A DNA stretch of 64,000 nt, taken from positions 3,534,001 through 3,598,000 of the forward strand of contig NC_026661.2 of the NCBI RefSeq assembly GCF_000004075.3, in the 5' to 3' direction. This stretch comes from Cucumis sativus (lineage: Eukaryota; Streptophyta; Magnoliopsida; Cucurbitales; Cucurbitaceae). The translations under genes were made by a program, and so were the position numbers. The notes under the pieces were generated by a model. It was not told where the DNA came from. It saw only the letters and a program-made list of their open reading frames with translations, and did not search any database. Positions 34,881 through 48,048 of this stretch are shown here, piece by piece; positions within the stretch are counted from its first letter, which is position 1; each line of letters opens with the position of its first letter.

Positions 34881-37453
34881 AATAGTTCTTATTCAAAGCA
34901 TGAAAAAGAAAATTCAACTAAATACTAAAATCACCAAATGTTTTCACGTCGATGGCTATTGATTTAATTGTTCATGAATTAAATTGTCAATGGTTTTACC
35001 AATTTGTGGCCATTCATTTTGTGTGGTGCTCAAAAGATTCTCATTGGAAAACAATATCTTTGGAATTCGTTAACGAAGTATTCAAACCATCAAAATTATA
35101 TGTGGCTTTCGTCCACCATTGAACTTTCAACTACGTAACCTTCATAATATAAATGAACATGGTCGGGAGAACTCAAGACTCATTATGATGTGATGGCGGT
35201 CACACCGTTGCATAGTGTGTACGATAATTATATAAACATCATGTTCCTAAATTTAAATATAGCAGAATGAATCAAAATATTTATAATTGTATCAAAATTT
35301 TAAAATTTATCAATGATAGACATTAACAGACTAGACTTTTATATATGTTACTAACACATACCAATAATAATCTATCTATATCTAGAAGTTTTTAATCTAT
35401 TAATCTTTAGATTTGTGTTTATATATAGTTGTGAAACTTTAAAAATATCAATTGTATACCATCCAATAGATCCCTTACACATTCAATGATATTATAAATT
35501 AAATGGATTTAACTTTCAGCTAGTTAATAGATATGATTGAATCGACTAAAAGATGCATCATTTTAAGAAGTCATGTCAGAAGTTGTAAGTATACCGAAGT
35601 CTAGTAACAATAACGCATACTACTCTAACACTGATAGACTCTTTTAATTTTAACGATATGTCTATTATCGATAGATTCTAGATCATGTTATATTTGTAAA
35701 TCGTTAATTTTGGATGACGCTAGATCTACTCTGTTTGGGCTGATACTTATAAATAATTATACAATCATTGTAAATGTATGAAAATTAAATGAAGTTTTGA
35801 TAGGTGACAAATGTTTTACCACCCATTGGAAGTATATGAGTTTAACACTAGTCCAAGTGTGTTCATACTATAGAAACTACAATCGGTCTAGTGGATGATA
35901 AAAAACTAGTTTCAAACTTAAACTTTGTTTAGTTTACTTACATATGTAGAGTACTTGGATATATTGGCCTAGATTGGATTAGATCTTTTTAATATTTTAT
36001 TCTCTCCCTCTAACTCAATCTCTATTATATTTTTCCTGTTTAAAACTCCCTCTTCTGTTTTCTTTGAGTTCTTGTTCCTCAAGATTCCTTCCACGTATTT
36101 CGTATTCAACAACGACGATGTTCTCTTCTCTGTATTTTCTCTTAGACGAAGACCAACAACCATAACGAGAGTGTATACGAATAAAGAAAATCAAGAAGAA
36201 AGGCAGAAAAATGGGAAAACTATGTGCATGTGCCTCCCTTTCATTGATATGAAATGGAAAATATATATAATAACTACTGCATTTCACATTGTTGTAGTTA
36301 AGAATTATTAATCAACATGATAGATAAAATAGCAACAAAAACACATTATAGAAGGGATAAAGTATTGAGGAAAATGGCACAAGTGAATCTAACTGAGAAA
36401 GTGTCAAACCACAATGTAACAAATAATATGTACGATAAGTATACGAAGAAGAGATTCAAAATGTGACCTTAGAAAATGAAAATCGTTTAGGCAACATAAT
36501 TGAGAATGAAGATCTGGTTGAGGTAGGATTTGGTAGTGGTTCAAGCAAGGGTAAGAAGAAAGACGAGAAGCATAGAGAGGGAACGAGGCAGTGGTGGCGT
36601 GTGACGATGGTGGATGAGAGAGAGAAGAGTTGGAATTAAACATGCAATGGAGAAGGAAAAGATTTGGGCTTCAAATAAAGTTTGGGCTCAGCACACAGTT
36701 CTAAAGAAAAGATTTTTCATCAACAGCACATATGGCTTCTGATCAATGGGTTGATTTTGAGTTGGTGTTTTGTGTTTAATTTCCTAACCCTAATTATATC
36801 TACTAACCCTACCATTAATAGTCTCTCCCAAGTTAGGATGTCCTTAATTAATCATGGATTAATTGCTCTAGAATGCTACTGCTTCTACCTTTTTCTTTCA
36901 TTAGTGAACAGTTTATTCATTCTTTTAATTCCCCAATTCAATCACCTCGCTAAGTTAAATGAAAGGGTCTTATTTAAGTGTATAAAAATACATTGTAAAT
37001 GTATGAAAATTTAGATTTATTGAAATTATAGAGACTAATTAAAATAAGAAAATGAGACACACAATTTCAAAAATAGGAAAATATTGAAACTATTTATAAA
37101 TTTATTTTAATATATTTTATAAATAGTTTTTTTCCATAAAATTTGTCTTAATTATGAGTATATATTGACTAAATAGTAAATAAATCAAAATTACATTTGG
37201 ATCGTTTGGATTAAATTAAGAAAAAAAATGTTATCGAAGAAATCCATTTTCGTCTAATTCTTTTTCCTAAAATTTGTGTAAAATACAATTAAAATTTTAT
37301 TTTGTGTAGCTTTCAAATTAATTTTTTTAAAAACAACTTAGTTTCTAAATTAAAGGTTAATATACTTTTTAAAAGGAATATCAGCATTTTGAGCGAATGA
37401 ATTTGAAAAATCAAATGACTTGTTTTTGTATTTAATGAAATTGGTCCAAACTC

Positions 37454-40033
37454 ATGGATTCTTCTCTCTTACAGCAACCACCAAGTCCTATTGCTGAATA
37501 CTTAAGCTCCCCCATGCTCTCTCTTTCGATTCTAGCCATCTTGGAATTTCAAGTCCCAATTCACACCTTGGATCTCACTTTCAATCTCCGCAGCCTCTTC
37601 CTCCCCATCAACCCTCGGTTTCCTCCGTATTGGTAATATGAAGAAAAGATTGTACCTGTCAACTTAAACTCTTAAGTTTTGTTTACATATACAATAGTTT
37701 AATATCATATTGTATCATGTCAAGAGACCTAACTTGCATTCAAAACCATTGGAACATCATTTTTCGTTTTGACTCTATGGACATGAGTTGAGTAGTGAGT
37801 TTAATTTATTTGTGTCGAAACACTATGTCATGTATTCAAACTCATGACATATTTTTCTGATTATTGTTGAATCTTATGTTGATGAAAACATATATGTTCA
37901 GTTGAAGTTGAATCTTAGTGACGGCTTAACTTTATCTTCTCTTCTCAACTTGTATCGAATGACAGGTTACAAATGAGAAAGGAGAGAAGAAGTGGAAAAG
38001 GTAAACATAGAAGTGGAAGAACATGTGAAAGATCCAATCTATCCACCTGGTTTAACTATATAGAATCATACAAAGCTTATTGTGATGAGTACTTAACGAA
38101 GATATCCATGGAAGAATTTCGACCCGACAAACCGCTATGGGAAGCTCATTTGTTCAAGTATCCAACATCCCCGACCGTCGCTGGAACCATGGTTCTAAAG
38201 GTCCACCACTCCCTCGGCGATGGCTATTCTCTCATGGGTGTCGTTCTTTCTTGTCTTCACACAGCTTCAGACCTAACGTTCCTCTCACTTTTCCTTCCCG
38301 ACGTCAACGACGATTCAAGGACGGTGTTGTGAAGTCTTTGACTGGAATTGTTTCCGCTGTTTGTAGAACGGCGTCGAATTTGAGGTAGAGTGTTTTGAAA
38401 GGAATAGATGAGAAAACTTCTATAAGGTCAGGACGTGAAGGGCTACAATTCATGCCGATGAATACTTTTACGGTGTCCTTTTCGCTCAATTACATAAAGA
38501 AAATCAAGACGAAGCTCGACGTGGTGAGTTTTGTAATGAAAAACGCATAACTCTATATTGAAGCTGCGAAAAAAAATATTCATATCTGTGTGTCCATGCC
38601 TGCATACACCTACCTCAACTGAATGTCAAGAAAATTTATAAAACGATATCATCATGAATTAATTGAATTCATCCTTCTCAATTATGTATTAAACTCGCAT
38701 AACCCTTTTAACCACTAGAGTTATAACAATTTATTTTAGTCTTTCAGTTTTCGAAATGCCCAATTTAGCCATTAGTTCAGCTTTTTAAGAAAAAAAAAAG
38801 TACCATTGTTTGGTCGTTACCATATGATCTTGTCACGTCAAATTTGCCTCAATGGCTTGAATACATATTCATATTAGGTACATGACTATGCATATATGTT
38901 ATTTATTTTATACTAACGAGTGTTATTTTTTTTTTCACTGAAAAATGCAGACAGTAAATGATGTGATAACAGGGATAACCTTCATGGGACTAAGGTTGTA
39001 CATGGAAGAAATGGAGAAAAATTCCGGTGAAGTCGCAGCGACTGCATTGACAATAGTGAACACGAGAGTGATTGGAACCTACCGGCCGGCGACAGAGATG
39101 GCAAAACCAGAGAGCAAAGGACTATGGTGAAACCAATTATCTTACTTGGAAACTATGATCCCAAAAATGACCAACACTAACCCACTTGAGTTTGTCGTGG
39201 CTGCTCATCGCTCCATCAACAACAAACGAAACTCCTTCACTATTCATGTTGTGGCTCATCTTTTGAATCTCTTGAGAAAACTTCGTGGTCATCAGGTAAA
39301 ATTATTACTATATAATATTACTCAAATTTTAGGTTTAACTATTGTTTTCGATTTGACCAATCCCATACGTTTTGGTTTACTATGGTTCAAAAGCTCGATC
39401 TTCATCATTAGTATTGTTTTAAAAAAAAAAAGACTGGGGTGCATCCTCTAGTTCTATTATATAACTGCTAAAAAAATGTATACGTACGTAGAGATTCAAG
39501 TTTGAAACTAAGTAAATTTCAATAATTAAGACTTCATGTATAACATTTTTAAAAATCGTAACAAATTTTGCTATATTTCACACTTTGTGTATATAATTTG
39601 GTAGGAAGTAGCAAAATTCCTCCACAATTTATTGAAGAACACAACCACAGTAATCTCAAATGTGATTGATCCACTTCAGCAAATGGCTTTAGATAATCAT
39701 CCCATCAGCGGCTTATACTTCACCATCGTGGGCACACCTCAGGTTTTTATTTCATTATTTATTTATATATAATATAGCTTTAAATTCAATAATTTTTTCA
39801 CGAAAGAGAGAGAGAGAGAAACAAAAAATCATTAAAAAAAGTTCATATGTGTGTGTGTGTATTTTTCTAATTTTTTGCAGAGTGTTACGGTAACGATGTT
39901 GAGTTATATGGGGAAACTGAGAGTTGCATTCAGAACAGAAAAGGATTTCATTGATGCCCACGAGTTAAATTCTTGTATGGAAGATGCATTTAAGAAGATA
40001 TTTGAAGCAGCAAATGATATTCCTTCACCGTAA
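37454..40033 (+). pseudogene. WSD: WS/DGAT-like acyltransferase pseudogene, cluster copy 4
   Basis: All five exons can be traced: about 37454-37632, 37966-38523, 38951-39295, 39605-39742 and 39881-40033. Exon 1 (SPIAEYLSS...LSLSILAILEFQVPI) is one base short of a phase-0 exon, with the shift just before its donor. Exon 2 meets a stop at 38002-38004, and changes frame near 38000, near 38055 and again near 38275. HHSLGDG is still readable, and a further TAG lies at 38386-38388. Exon 3 has TGA at 39128-39130 where LWGNQ would be expected. Exons 4 and 5 are open. With at least four disruptions it cannot make a full acyltransferase. The splice sites have survived, so it decayed in place after duplication with introns and is not a retrocopy. 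Confidence 0.9.
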
Positions 40034-43000
40034 ACTATATATTCGTGTATGCTAATTTAATTTGTTAACTGTTTCTTTATGTCATGTAATGATAATAATA
40101 AACTACAGAAAAATATGGATCCCTTGGCTCATACACCAATACTTTTACTACGTACGCCTCATCTAAAACAACCATCAATGGAGGTTAGAGTCGAAAAATA
40201 CCAACAACAATTATGATAAAATAAAATTAATAATGAACCTGGAAAGCGAACGAAAATCCATATAAGCTATATGACTCGGATGACTTATCCTTCATTATGC
40301 CTCCATTTTCCCATTAAGTGCACCCTTCAAGCTGCTCGATCAATGTTTTACTGAAAATCATGTTCCTCTAGTGGTAGCTACAAAAGTCCTCCAAGTCATC
40401 TATGAGCCACACTGGTCCAGTCCATTTGTATTCGCTTTTCCCTTCCCAACATTTCCAACTCAATGAAATAGAATACATGTGATTATCTTCACCCCATTCT
40501 CACCGCTCTGAAACTCAAGGTCTAGAAAATCTGTCCAACTCAATTTCGTACATGTTGGACCTATCTAGCTAACACCAAAATATAATTCTCTAATCCTAAG
40601 AGCTATACTTTATTCAAACTTAACTACTCCTCTGAGCCTATACCTCAACCTCGTCACGTCAAAGGAGACCTTCCAGCCCAATATATGTTAAAGCTAACAA
40701 CATCTTTTGTATCCTTTTTAATTTACACGATAAAATGGCATAGATGCATGTTAAAAACTAACTTAACGTCCAAAAATGATTAAAAAAAAAAGGGATTGCC
40801 TAAACATGTACAATTGTTTAGGTGTTAACTTTTTAATATTCAAGAAAGTTTTCGCTAAACAGTTACCAATGTCATCTGCTGAACAAATCACAAAAAACAA
40901 GTTTGTTGGACAATCAATCATGGGACAATGAAGTATAAAAAATATCAACAAGACAGAAAGCATCTCTATGGAAATTGCATGAAATCTCAAGGCAAACTCG
41001 GGAAAACTCAGTAGAGATCTCATGAAGAATTTGGGACATTTACCCCGGTGTGCCACGAGATAAAGGTTTTAAGTTTAAATCTGTATAAAGTCTCGAGCAA
41101 TCTCATGCCACATGTACCCCCGAGATTTTACACTTTAAAAGCAATTTGAAACTCAACAGTGACTCAAATCTCGGGACAAGTTCAATGAATCTCGATGCAA
41201 CTTCAACCAATCCCTCCAGAAATCCAACTTCAATCATTCCTAAAGGTTCAAATAGACTCCGACCATAAGAAGTACAAACCGACCATGGTCAGTGAATCAA
41301 TCAATTTAAGTTAATCTCTTCTTTAAACTTTTAATTTTCATCTTAAAAGTAGCGAAAAATAATAACGGAGAACGGAAAATAAGTAATTTATGATGAAGAA
41401 AAGGTCATATTTTTCTTCTTCTACTACTTTTTTCTTATATTTATTTTAAAATTAATGAAAAATAATAATAGATCCGCGTAAGAACAAAGTCATTTATTTA
41501 TAATCTTGTAACGAATTTGGTATAGTGATGAGGTTGACGTAACAAATCTGTTTGTTAGAAAATAATAATAATAATTTTAATCTTATAAGAGAACCACGAC
41601 AGAAAGAATTTGTTTATTTTTCAAATGATTCATATCGTCATGTGTACTCGTTCCAAATTTAAGTCCAATCATATTATTATCTGCAGTTGTCTATATATCG
41701 ATGTACATATTATCACGTTGTAACAAAAATGTATTATTCTCAAGTATATCAAAATAGAGTCTGTTGTTCATATTTCGTCAACCAATCCTTCCTAATTCAA
41801 TATCCTTATTGTACATAAGGATTGAAAAAAATATGGGATGTCCACCTACACAAGAAAATTGTTGATAAAACTCCAAAAAGGCATTTAAAAATAAAAGAAA
41901 AAAAAGATTAAAATGTAGGGAAGAAGAAAAATAGAATTAAGGAAACATGGTGGTGGTGGTAGTGGTGGCAGTGGTGGCTATGGTTATAGCATTGATGAAG
42001 GAAGGTGTAGTAAAAGACAATGGTAGACATGAACAGTAAAGCTAATGAAAGTCGGTGAGGTGACAACCAACACCAACAGAGAAGATTGAAAACGACACCG
42101 TTTCTGGAAATGAATGATATTTATTTGCCCCTTTTCTTTTTAGATTCAGTAGAGGACAAAAGCAGTGGCCATAGCATCCCAATCTTTTCTAACATTTAGC
42201 AATGGCAAATGGGGCATACTCACTCAGTCCTTTCAATTTTACTTGTCAAATCAAAGCACAAAGCAAAGCACAAACAAAGGCCCATCACTCACCCCATTAG
42301 GGCCCCATAATCTTGATTCCATTTCTCCATGTCCCCACACACACACACACACTATCATACAAACTATTCCTCCAATTACAATTGCAAAATAATAATATAT
42401 ACATATATACATATACATATTAGATTACTCTAGTCTTGTTTTTTCTACGAAGAAAACAAGTAAACCAATAATATTTCATTCTTTTTATATTGAATAAAAG
42501 ATAAACAACTCAAACCAAACTCATGAAAATTTTATTTATTGGAAGCTTTGAACTCAACCGAACCCAAACCATACAAGGTTGAGTGTAGGTTGATCGAGTT
42601 ATTCCAGTCATCTCTCTCAAAGAAAATAGTGCATGTGGTGAAAAAGGTCAGTCATTGGTCAACAAGTACACAATAGTACCATAACAATACCAGTAGAGCA
42701 TGGTTGTACAGAGAGATTTTAGTGGACAGAAGACAGGTTGGCTAACCAAGAAGATGAAAAGCAAGTGTAAGCTCTCTGCCATGTCGGTTCTCATCTGATC
42801 TACCACAAACATCAGTTTTAGTTTGAAAGTTGAAAAATAAATAAATAAAATCAGTAGTGCCAATCCAAAGAAAGCTGCAGTACTTCGCAGCAGGATAGAC
42901 AAAAAGAAAAAGAAAAGAAAAAATATTGGCTTTTCTTGCCATTTTCCTTCCTTTCTGAAGTTTGGATGTGGTTTTTGTGACCATTTCACAAGTTTGGACA

Positions 43001-43719
43001 CAGGTTTTCAATGGTTCTTCTGGTCCCTAAAGTTCGAATACTATCTCAAAACTTTCAAAGGTTACAGTCCTGATCCTTAATATCACTCAAAAAAAAAAAC
43101 AGCCTTATACTCTATCCAACTACTTACACCACATTATATCATCAATGGAGCTAAAATTATTCGAAAACATGTCACATTAACATAAAGTGACAGAAATTAC
43201 AGGAACTTTTCTAGGAGTCGGATATATCTAAAAAGCATAGCATTGTTTGTTTTACATGAAAAAAATAGAAACAGACAAGAAGAAGTGATCTACAACAGAC
43301 TTCAAACTTAGCCAATATTTCATGCCAAACATGCCAAACTGTAAACTATTGAGCCAGTCACATTAAAAATAAAATAAATAAAAAAGGGAAAAAGAATCAT
43401 GCCCATGATTTACTGCCAGGGAGACAAAATAATTACATTTGTACAGAATACTCATTTGGACAAAATTTTTGAATTGAGACTGACAAATGAGACCATGAAA
43501 AAGGAAAAAGAAAGGCATACAGGCCAAAAATAAATGGGATTCAAATAAGGAAGAATATGCTTGAATATTACAAATGAAAGAAATAAATTTCCGCAAATGT
43601 GAAGTAAGAAACTTTTAGTCTCTGAGGGTTCCTCTGCCTAGAATTCTAGGAAACAATTATGTAGTTGATTATGTTACAGGTAAAATTACTAGCTTTTTCT
43701 GTATGATAAAAGTTACCAT
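40034..43719. other. intergenic between WSD4 and the TTL 3' end
   Basis: 3.7 kb. 40120-40700 and 41040-41300 are less AT-rich than the rest, which may mean transposon remnants, but no domain or terminal repeat could be recognised. A (CA)n run lies near 42337-42352. A stretch near 43010-43090 (GTCCCTAAAGTTCGAA...) resembles the ends of plant DNA transposons but has no partner. The last 100 bp or so is probably TTL 3' UTR. Confidence 0.5.
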
Positions 43720-46700
43720 TCAAATGTTGTAGAGGTTTGAACCATGAGACAATGCTGGCAGTGTCTGTTGAAGAATACAACTTCTCACGGAGTCCTCCAA
43801 AAAATGGTGGCTTGGTCGGATCATTTCGATCAACTTCTCTCCATTCTTGTAAATTTTGAATGCTGGAACGGTTTTTATGCCTTCAGCCTTCGCTAAGGTC
43901 ATGCTCTCCTCCACATCCACCTTCCATTGAAACATCAGATTCAGATTAGTGGAGATTTTAAGTGGTCTAATGTAATTGTACGTGCAAGACAATGCATTAT
44001 ACTATGATGAGGTATGTCATTGTGATCAAGATGATCACATGAATAGATACCTTTATAAACTTAACAGAAGGGTAGCGTATGCATAGCATATTCACGAATG
44101 CAGATGTTTCATCGCATATATTGTTTGCAACTTTGAAATGAACCACGGAAACACCTGAAAAATCCAAGTTTTCCTTCAGAGACAGGATGGGAATAATTGT
44201 AGAGACCAAACATGCATCTTTTAAAGGCAGCAAAAACAGAGTAGAAACGATGTTTAAAGACGGATATATGTATAAGATTCTCAGACAGTAATTGCCAAAT
44301 GAACTAACCGGTTGACGCAATTGCAGCCTTCAGTTTATCAAGAGTAGAAACTTCCTCTACTTCACCACTTACGGTTCTATGATCAACTACCTCTCCACGA
44401 GATCTCTTCAATGCAACCTGTGCTTGATGCAGAGATTCAGCAACCTCATGGTCTCCAGGAAGTTCTCTCCTTAAAAACTCTAGATCTTTCACAGCTTCTT
44501 CCCATCTTTCAAGCTAAAATGTTCAACAAGAGAGCACGAAAACATACAAAAACACATGTCAAAACATATAAAATAATTTTCCATAAAAAAGAAGAAAGAA
44601 TAGACACCTAGCATCCTTTGCAGTTTTCACCTTTGCATTTGAAGCGGCTCTGCGAAGAAGGGCCTTCGTGTAGTTTGGTTGAATATTGAGGGCTTGATTG
44701 CAGTCCTGAACAGATTGTTCCCAAAGTCCAATCTTCGCCCAACACACCGCTCGATTGCAATAAAGAACATGGTTTGAACTATCATACTTGAGACCCTCTC
44801 CATATGCTGTGCAGGCTTCTGTATATCTTCCAGAGCTAAAAAGATCAAAACCTCGAGAACGAGCTCTTGCCACCATTTTCACAGTGCTCAACAGGTTTGC
44901 AACTTCAAGATTATTAAAGTCAATCTTGCCCGCTCTCTCAGCTGCCAGAACTGCATTATCAAACCTGCAAGAAGACCAACGAACCCTTATACTCAACCCT
45001 AGAATGTGAGCATTAAACATTAAACTATAAACTAAACTTATTTTTCAAAAATGTATTACCTTCCCAGTGCCATCTCAACCATGGCACGAACATAAAACAC
45101 GTAAGCTTCAGCAAGCATACCAAAGAACTTGGTTTGTGAGCATGAAGCCATAGTTTCCAACTTAGGAATGTTAGATAGGCAGGATTCAGCATCCTCAAGC
45201 TGATGGAGTTTCAAAAAGGCTTCGGCTTTACATGCAACAAGCTTTACATTGCATTCACATAAGTTTCAGTAAATCTGAACATACAAATAAACATAAGCAA
45301 ACATATCTATGAGTTCTACCTGCGGAGAGAAATCTGCGCCAGCTGCCATTGCTGCTTCAGATTCCTTTAAAGCACTCTTCCAGTCACCGGCTTTCCGAGC
45401 ATCTGCACACTGATTCAATATCTTCTCGAGCAACTTCAACTTCTGCAACTCAAACTGATCTGGCTGCCCTGAGAAAAGAAGGTGGCTCCGGGCTTTCTCT
45501 ACCTGCCCAAAGCTGAAAAATAATGTTGGACAAACGAAACCAGAAACTGCATTTAGCTGAAAAATCTCAGAAGACTCACGGCAACGAAGGAGATATAATT
45601 CAAGCATGAAAATATCCCAATATTAAACCATTTCTATAGCTTATGAAACAAAAGACAAACTGGGGAACTATCACATTATTGAGGAGCACCATTAAAGATA
45701 TCTGCCTCAACATTTAGAACTAGAATTCAAGTGGCGTTTACTGATCTAAGGAAAGATGTTAATAAAACAAGTGTAAAAAAAATGATGTAAAAAGTAGTAC
45801 AAATTAACTATGAATCTACCTATGTTCCTAAAAATTGAAGCAATCAGCACTGATACCAATAACAGAAACCATGCAGATCTTAACTACATAGACAAATCAT
45901 CAAATCGTCTTCCAAGAAAAAAGAAAATCTCATCTCCTTAGAATTCCCTATATCCAAGCATCATAAACAGCTTCAGTTTGACAAAAATTTCAAACACTTA
46001 CCGAAGATAAAGAGCAGCAAGCCGCTGGTGAGCCCTGCCATAGCCAAGATCGAGCCTCACAGCTTCCTCACACTCTCTCACTGCCTCGCCCAGCCGACCA
46101 AGTGCAGTCAACGCCGCCGCCCTATTGCTCCGATAAGCAGCATTTTCCGGGAACAATGAAATTGCACGATCATACAACGACAAAGCTTCTACAAAACTCC
46201 CTCTTCTATACAATTCATTCGCAGCCCTTTTGACCTCCTCTGGATCGGAGCTCGCCATTGCCCTTTTAACCACCAAAGTTTCACTACCAAATTGTAAATT
46301 CCCAGACCCAAAATTCCCTTCAGCAAGATTTCCTGGACTACCCAATTTGGTTCCCCCGCCGCCGCTACCACCGCCACGAATAATGCTGCCGTGGCCGTAA
46401 TTCCCTGTGCCGGACCCCAACGTGTCAGTCCGATTAGAGGTTCTTTGCGCAATGTTGGCCTTCAAAACCTTGCCGGAAGGGCAAATGTTGCCGCTTGGAA
46501 ACACATTGCTGTTAGGGTTCGAGGAGACTGAGTTGATTCCATTCCCATTAACTCCATTGCTCGTACTTGTAAGAGTTTTACCTGAATAGATTAGTGGCGA
46601 TCCGGTCGAAAACGACCGTCGGTGACCTGGTCTCGAATTTCGCAATGCGGCGGCGGATCGGTGACCATCGGAGCCGCTCGGACTCGTCTCAGAGGACACT

Positions 46701-47002
46701 GAGAGCTCTCCTGAATGATTGTTGGGTTTGCCCTCAAATCTTTTACCCATTTGGGTATTATTAGTTTTTCCCGTAACAGAACCAGATGAGCTTGAACTGC
46801 TACTAGAAGTGTTAGGCCCACCAATCCCATAGCCATTGTCACCAGTACCCGAGCTCCGAGTCATCATCAATGGCGAAACCGGTGAACTCAGATCGTGATC
46901 TTTCACATCGGGCTTATTATCTCCCAAACTAAACCCATCACGAAATCGCCCAGTTAAAGAATCAGAACCCATTTCTTGAATCGATTTCACAGTGTGAGAC
47001 AT
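43720..47002 (-). CDS. TTL: TPR repeat-containing thioredoxin-like protein (TTL family)
   Basis: Minus strand, seven exons: 46002-47002, 45320-45512, 45060-45241, 44631-44964, 44309-44513, 44051-44154 and 43720-43920, giving 739 aa. Residues 1 to about 245 are disordered and Ser/Gly/Asn-rich, with a serine run (66-73) and a glycine cluster (210-217). TPR motifs follow: one block at about 255-333 ([20 protein letters not shown]) and more at about 340-400 and 460-575 ([30 protein letters not shown]). A thioredoxin-like domain covers about 640-739 ([24 protein letters not shown]). The CxxC redox pair is absent, as in other TTLs, so it is probably a protein-binding rather than a redox module. Arabidopsis TTL proteins act in osmotic-stress tolerance and as scaffolds for brassinosteroid signalling and cellulose synthase. 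The start is the first ATG; the open frame upstream has none. Confidence 0.93.
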
Positions 47003-47821
47003 TGCTTCACAAATTACTTCCAAAAAAACAAAAACCCAATTACCATAAAAAGAAACACAAACTGTTTTCTCTCGGTTATCCTTGTTGTTATTGAAAGAAG
47101 AACAGTATAGAGAAAGGAGGACAAAAAGAGAAAGAAAACAGAGAAATAGAAGAACAGAAGGTGTCTGAGAAAGACATGGAAGAAGAAGAAGAAGAAGAAA
47201 ATGGGGATCCCGTGAAATTAAAGAAGGAAGCAAGGAATGAATCTACAAAGAGAAACAAATTGGACTAATATTGTTAAATTTTCTTTTCAATTTCTTTTTC
47301 AGATTTTCCATACTTTTTCTTCTTCGAATTTTTCTTTCCTTCTTCACGAGCCACCGCTTTCTTCCCTTTCTCTCCTCGCCTCTACGGCTACCCGTTTACT
47401 TAACAAATCACCATTTTTCAACCATTATATATCAATCACTATATATATATATATATATACATGCGCCTACATTCTCTTAATTTATCATTTTTCTCTATCC
47501 TCCAGATGATTACATTCTGTTTTCTCACTCTACTTCTTTTATTTTAGGCTGTTATTGGAGAATAATTTTGAATTATTGTTCATTCTTTCACCCAATTTGG
47601 ATTCTTGGTTAAATGGGTTGTATCAAATTCCAATAATTTAATGGGAAAAAAGAAAAATGAATCTTTTTCAAGAAAAAGATTGACGACATTGAGCCCATAA
47701 GGGAAGGGAAGAAAACAAAAATGTGTGTTTATGGCTTCGTTTTCGATCCTTATCCAAAAAAGAAATCGTTAATATTTCGTTATGTTACTGCCAAAAACTC
47801 ATAAATGTTACCCTATTTGTT

Positions 47822-47855
47822 CTTCTTTCTTTCTTTCTTTCTTTCTTTTCTTTCA
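47822..47855. repeat. (CTTT)n microsatellite
   Basis: About eight tetranucleotide units, upstream of TTL. Confidence 0.9.
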
Positions 47856-48012
47856 TTCTTTAACCTTCAACTTAACTTCCCAATTTGACCACACTAATCT
47901 ATTTCATCATGTCTTCTCTTTTATCATCTTATTTCAAATCATAAAAAAAATTCAACCCTTCTTTACATTTTATAATGCTTGAACCTGTTTTAATGTTTTT
48001 CAAAAATCAAGT

Positions 48013-48019
<7 letters not shown>

Positions 48020-48047
<28 letters not shown>
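48020..48047. repeat. 28-bp poly-A run
   Basis: Uninterrupted A tract. No retroposed coding sequence or target-site duplication was recognised beside it. Confidence 0.9.

Positions 48048-48048
<1 letters not shown>

Larger units (their letters stand above)
31439..37453. other. 6-kb spacer between divergent copies 3 (-) and 4 (+)
   Basis: Mostly AT-rich. It contains a degenerate short-period repeat (33740-34345) and several members of the dispersed 'gatag/ctatcaat' repeat (about 34800-34880, 35300-35410, 35635-35700). A pyrimidine-rich stretch on the minus strand (about 36000-36650) looks UTR-like but has no convincing coding frame. Promoters of copies 3 and 4 must lie at the two ends; no element is certain. 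Confidence 0.5.

Noticed and set aside
42648-43011. Overlapping minus-strand frames of 89-117 codons
   Set aside because: Two frames over the same bases, no motif, phenylalanine runs from A/T tracts; no splice partner seen.
47003-47233. Open frame extending the TTL protein upstream by 77 codons with a hydrophobic stretch
   Set aside because: No ATG occurs in the extension; the apparent start is TTG. The sequence is pyrimidine-rich 5' UTR, which translates as Leu/Ser/Phe by composition. The MSHTVKS start fits the family.
48020-48047. Poly-A tail of a retroposed gene
   Set aside because: The upstream sequence has no coding resemblance and no target-site duplication was found, so it is listed only as a homopolymer.
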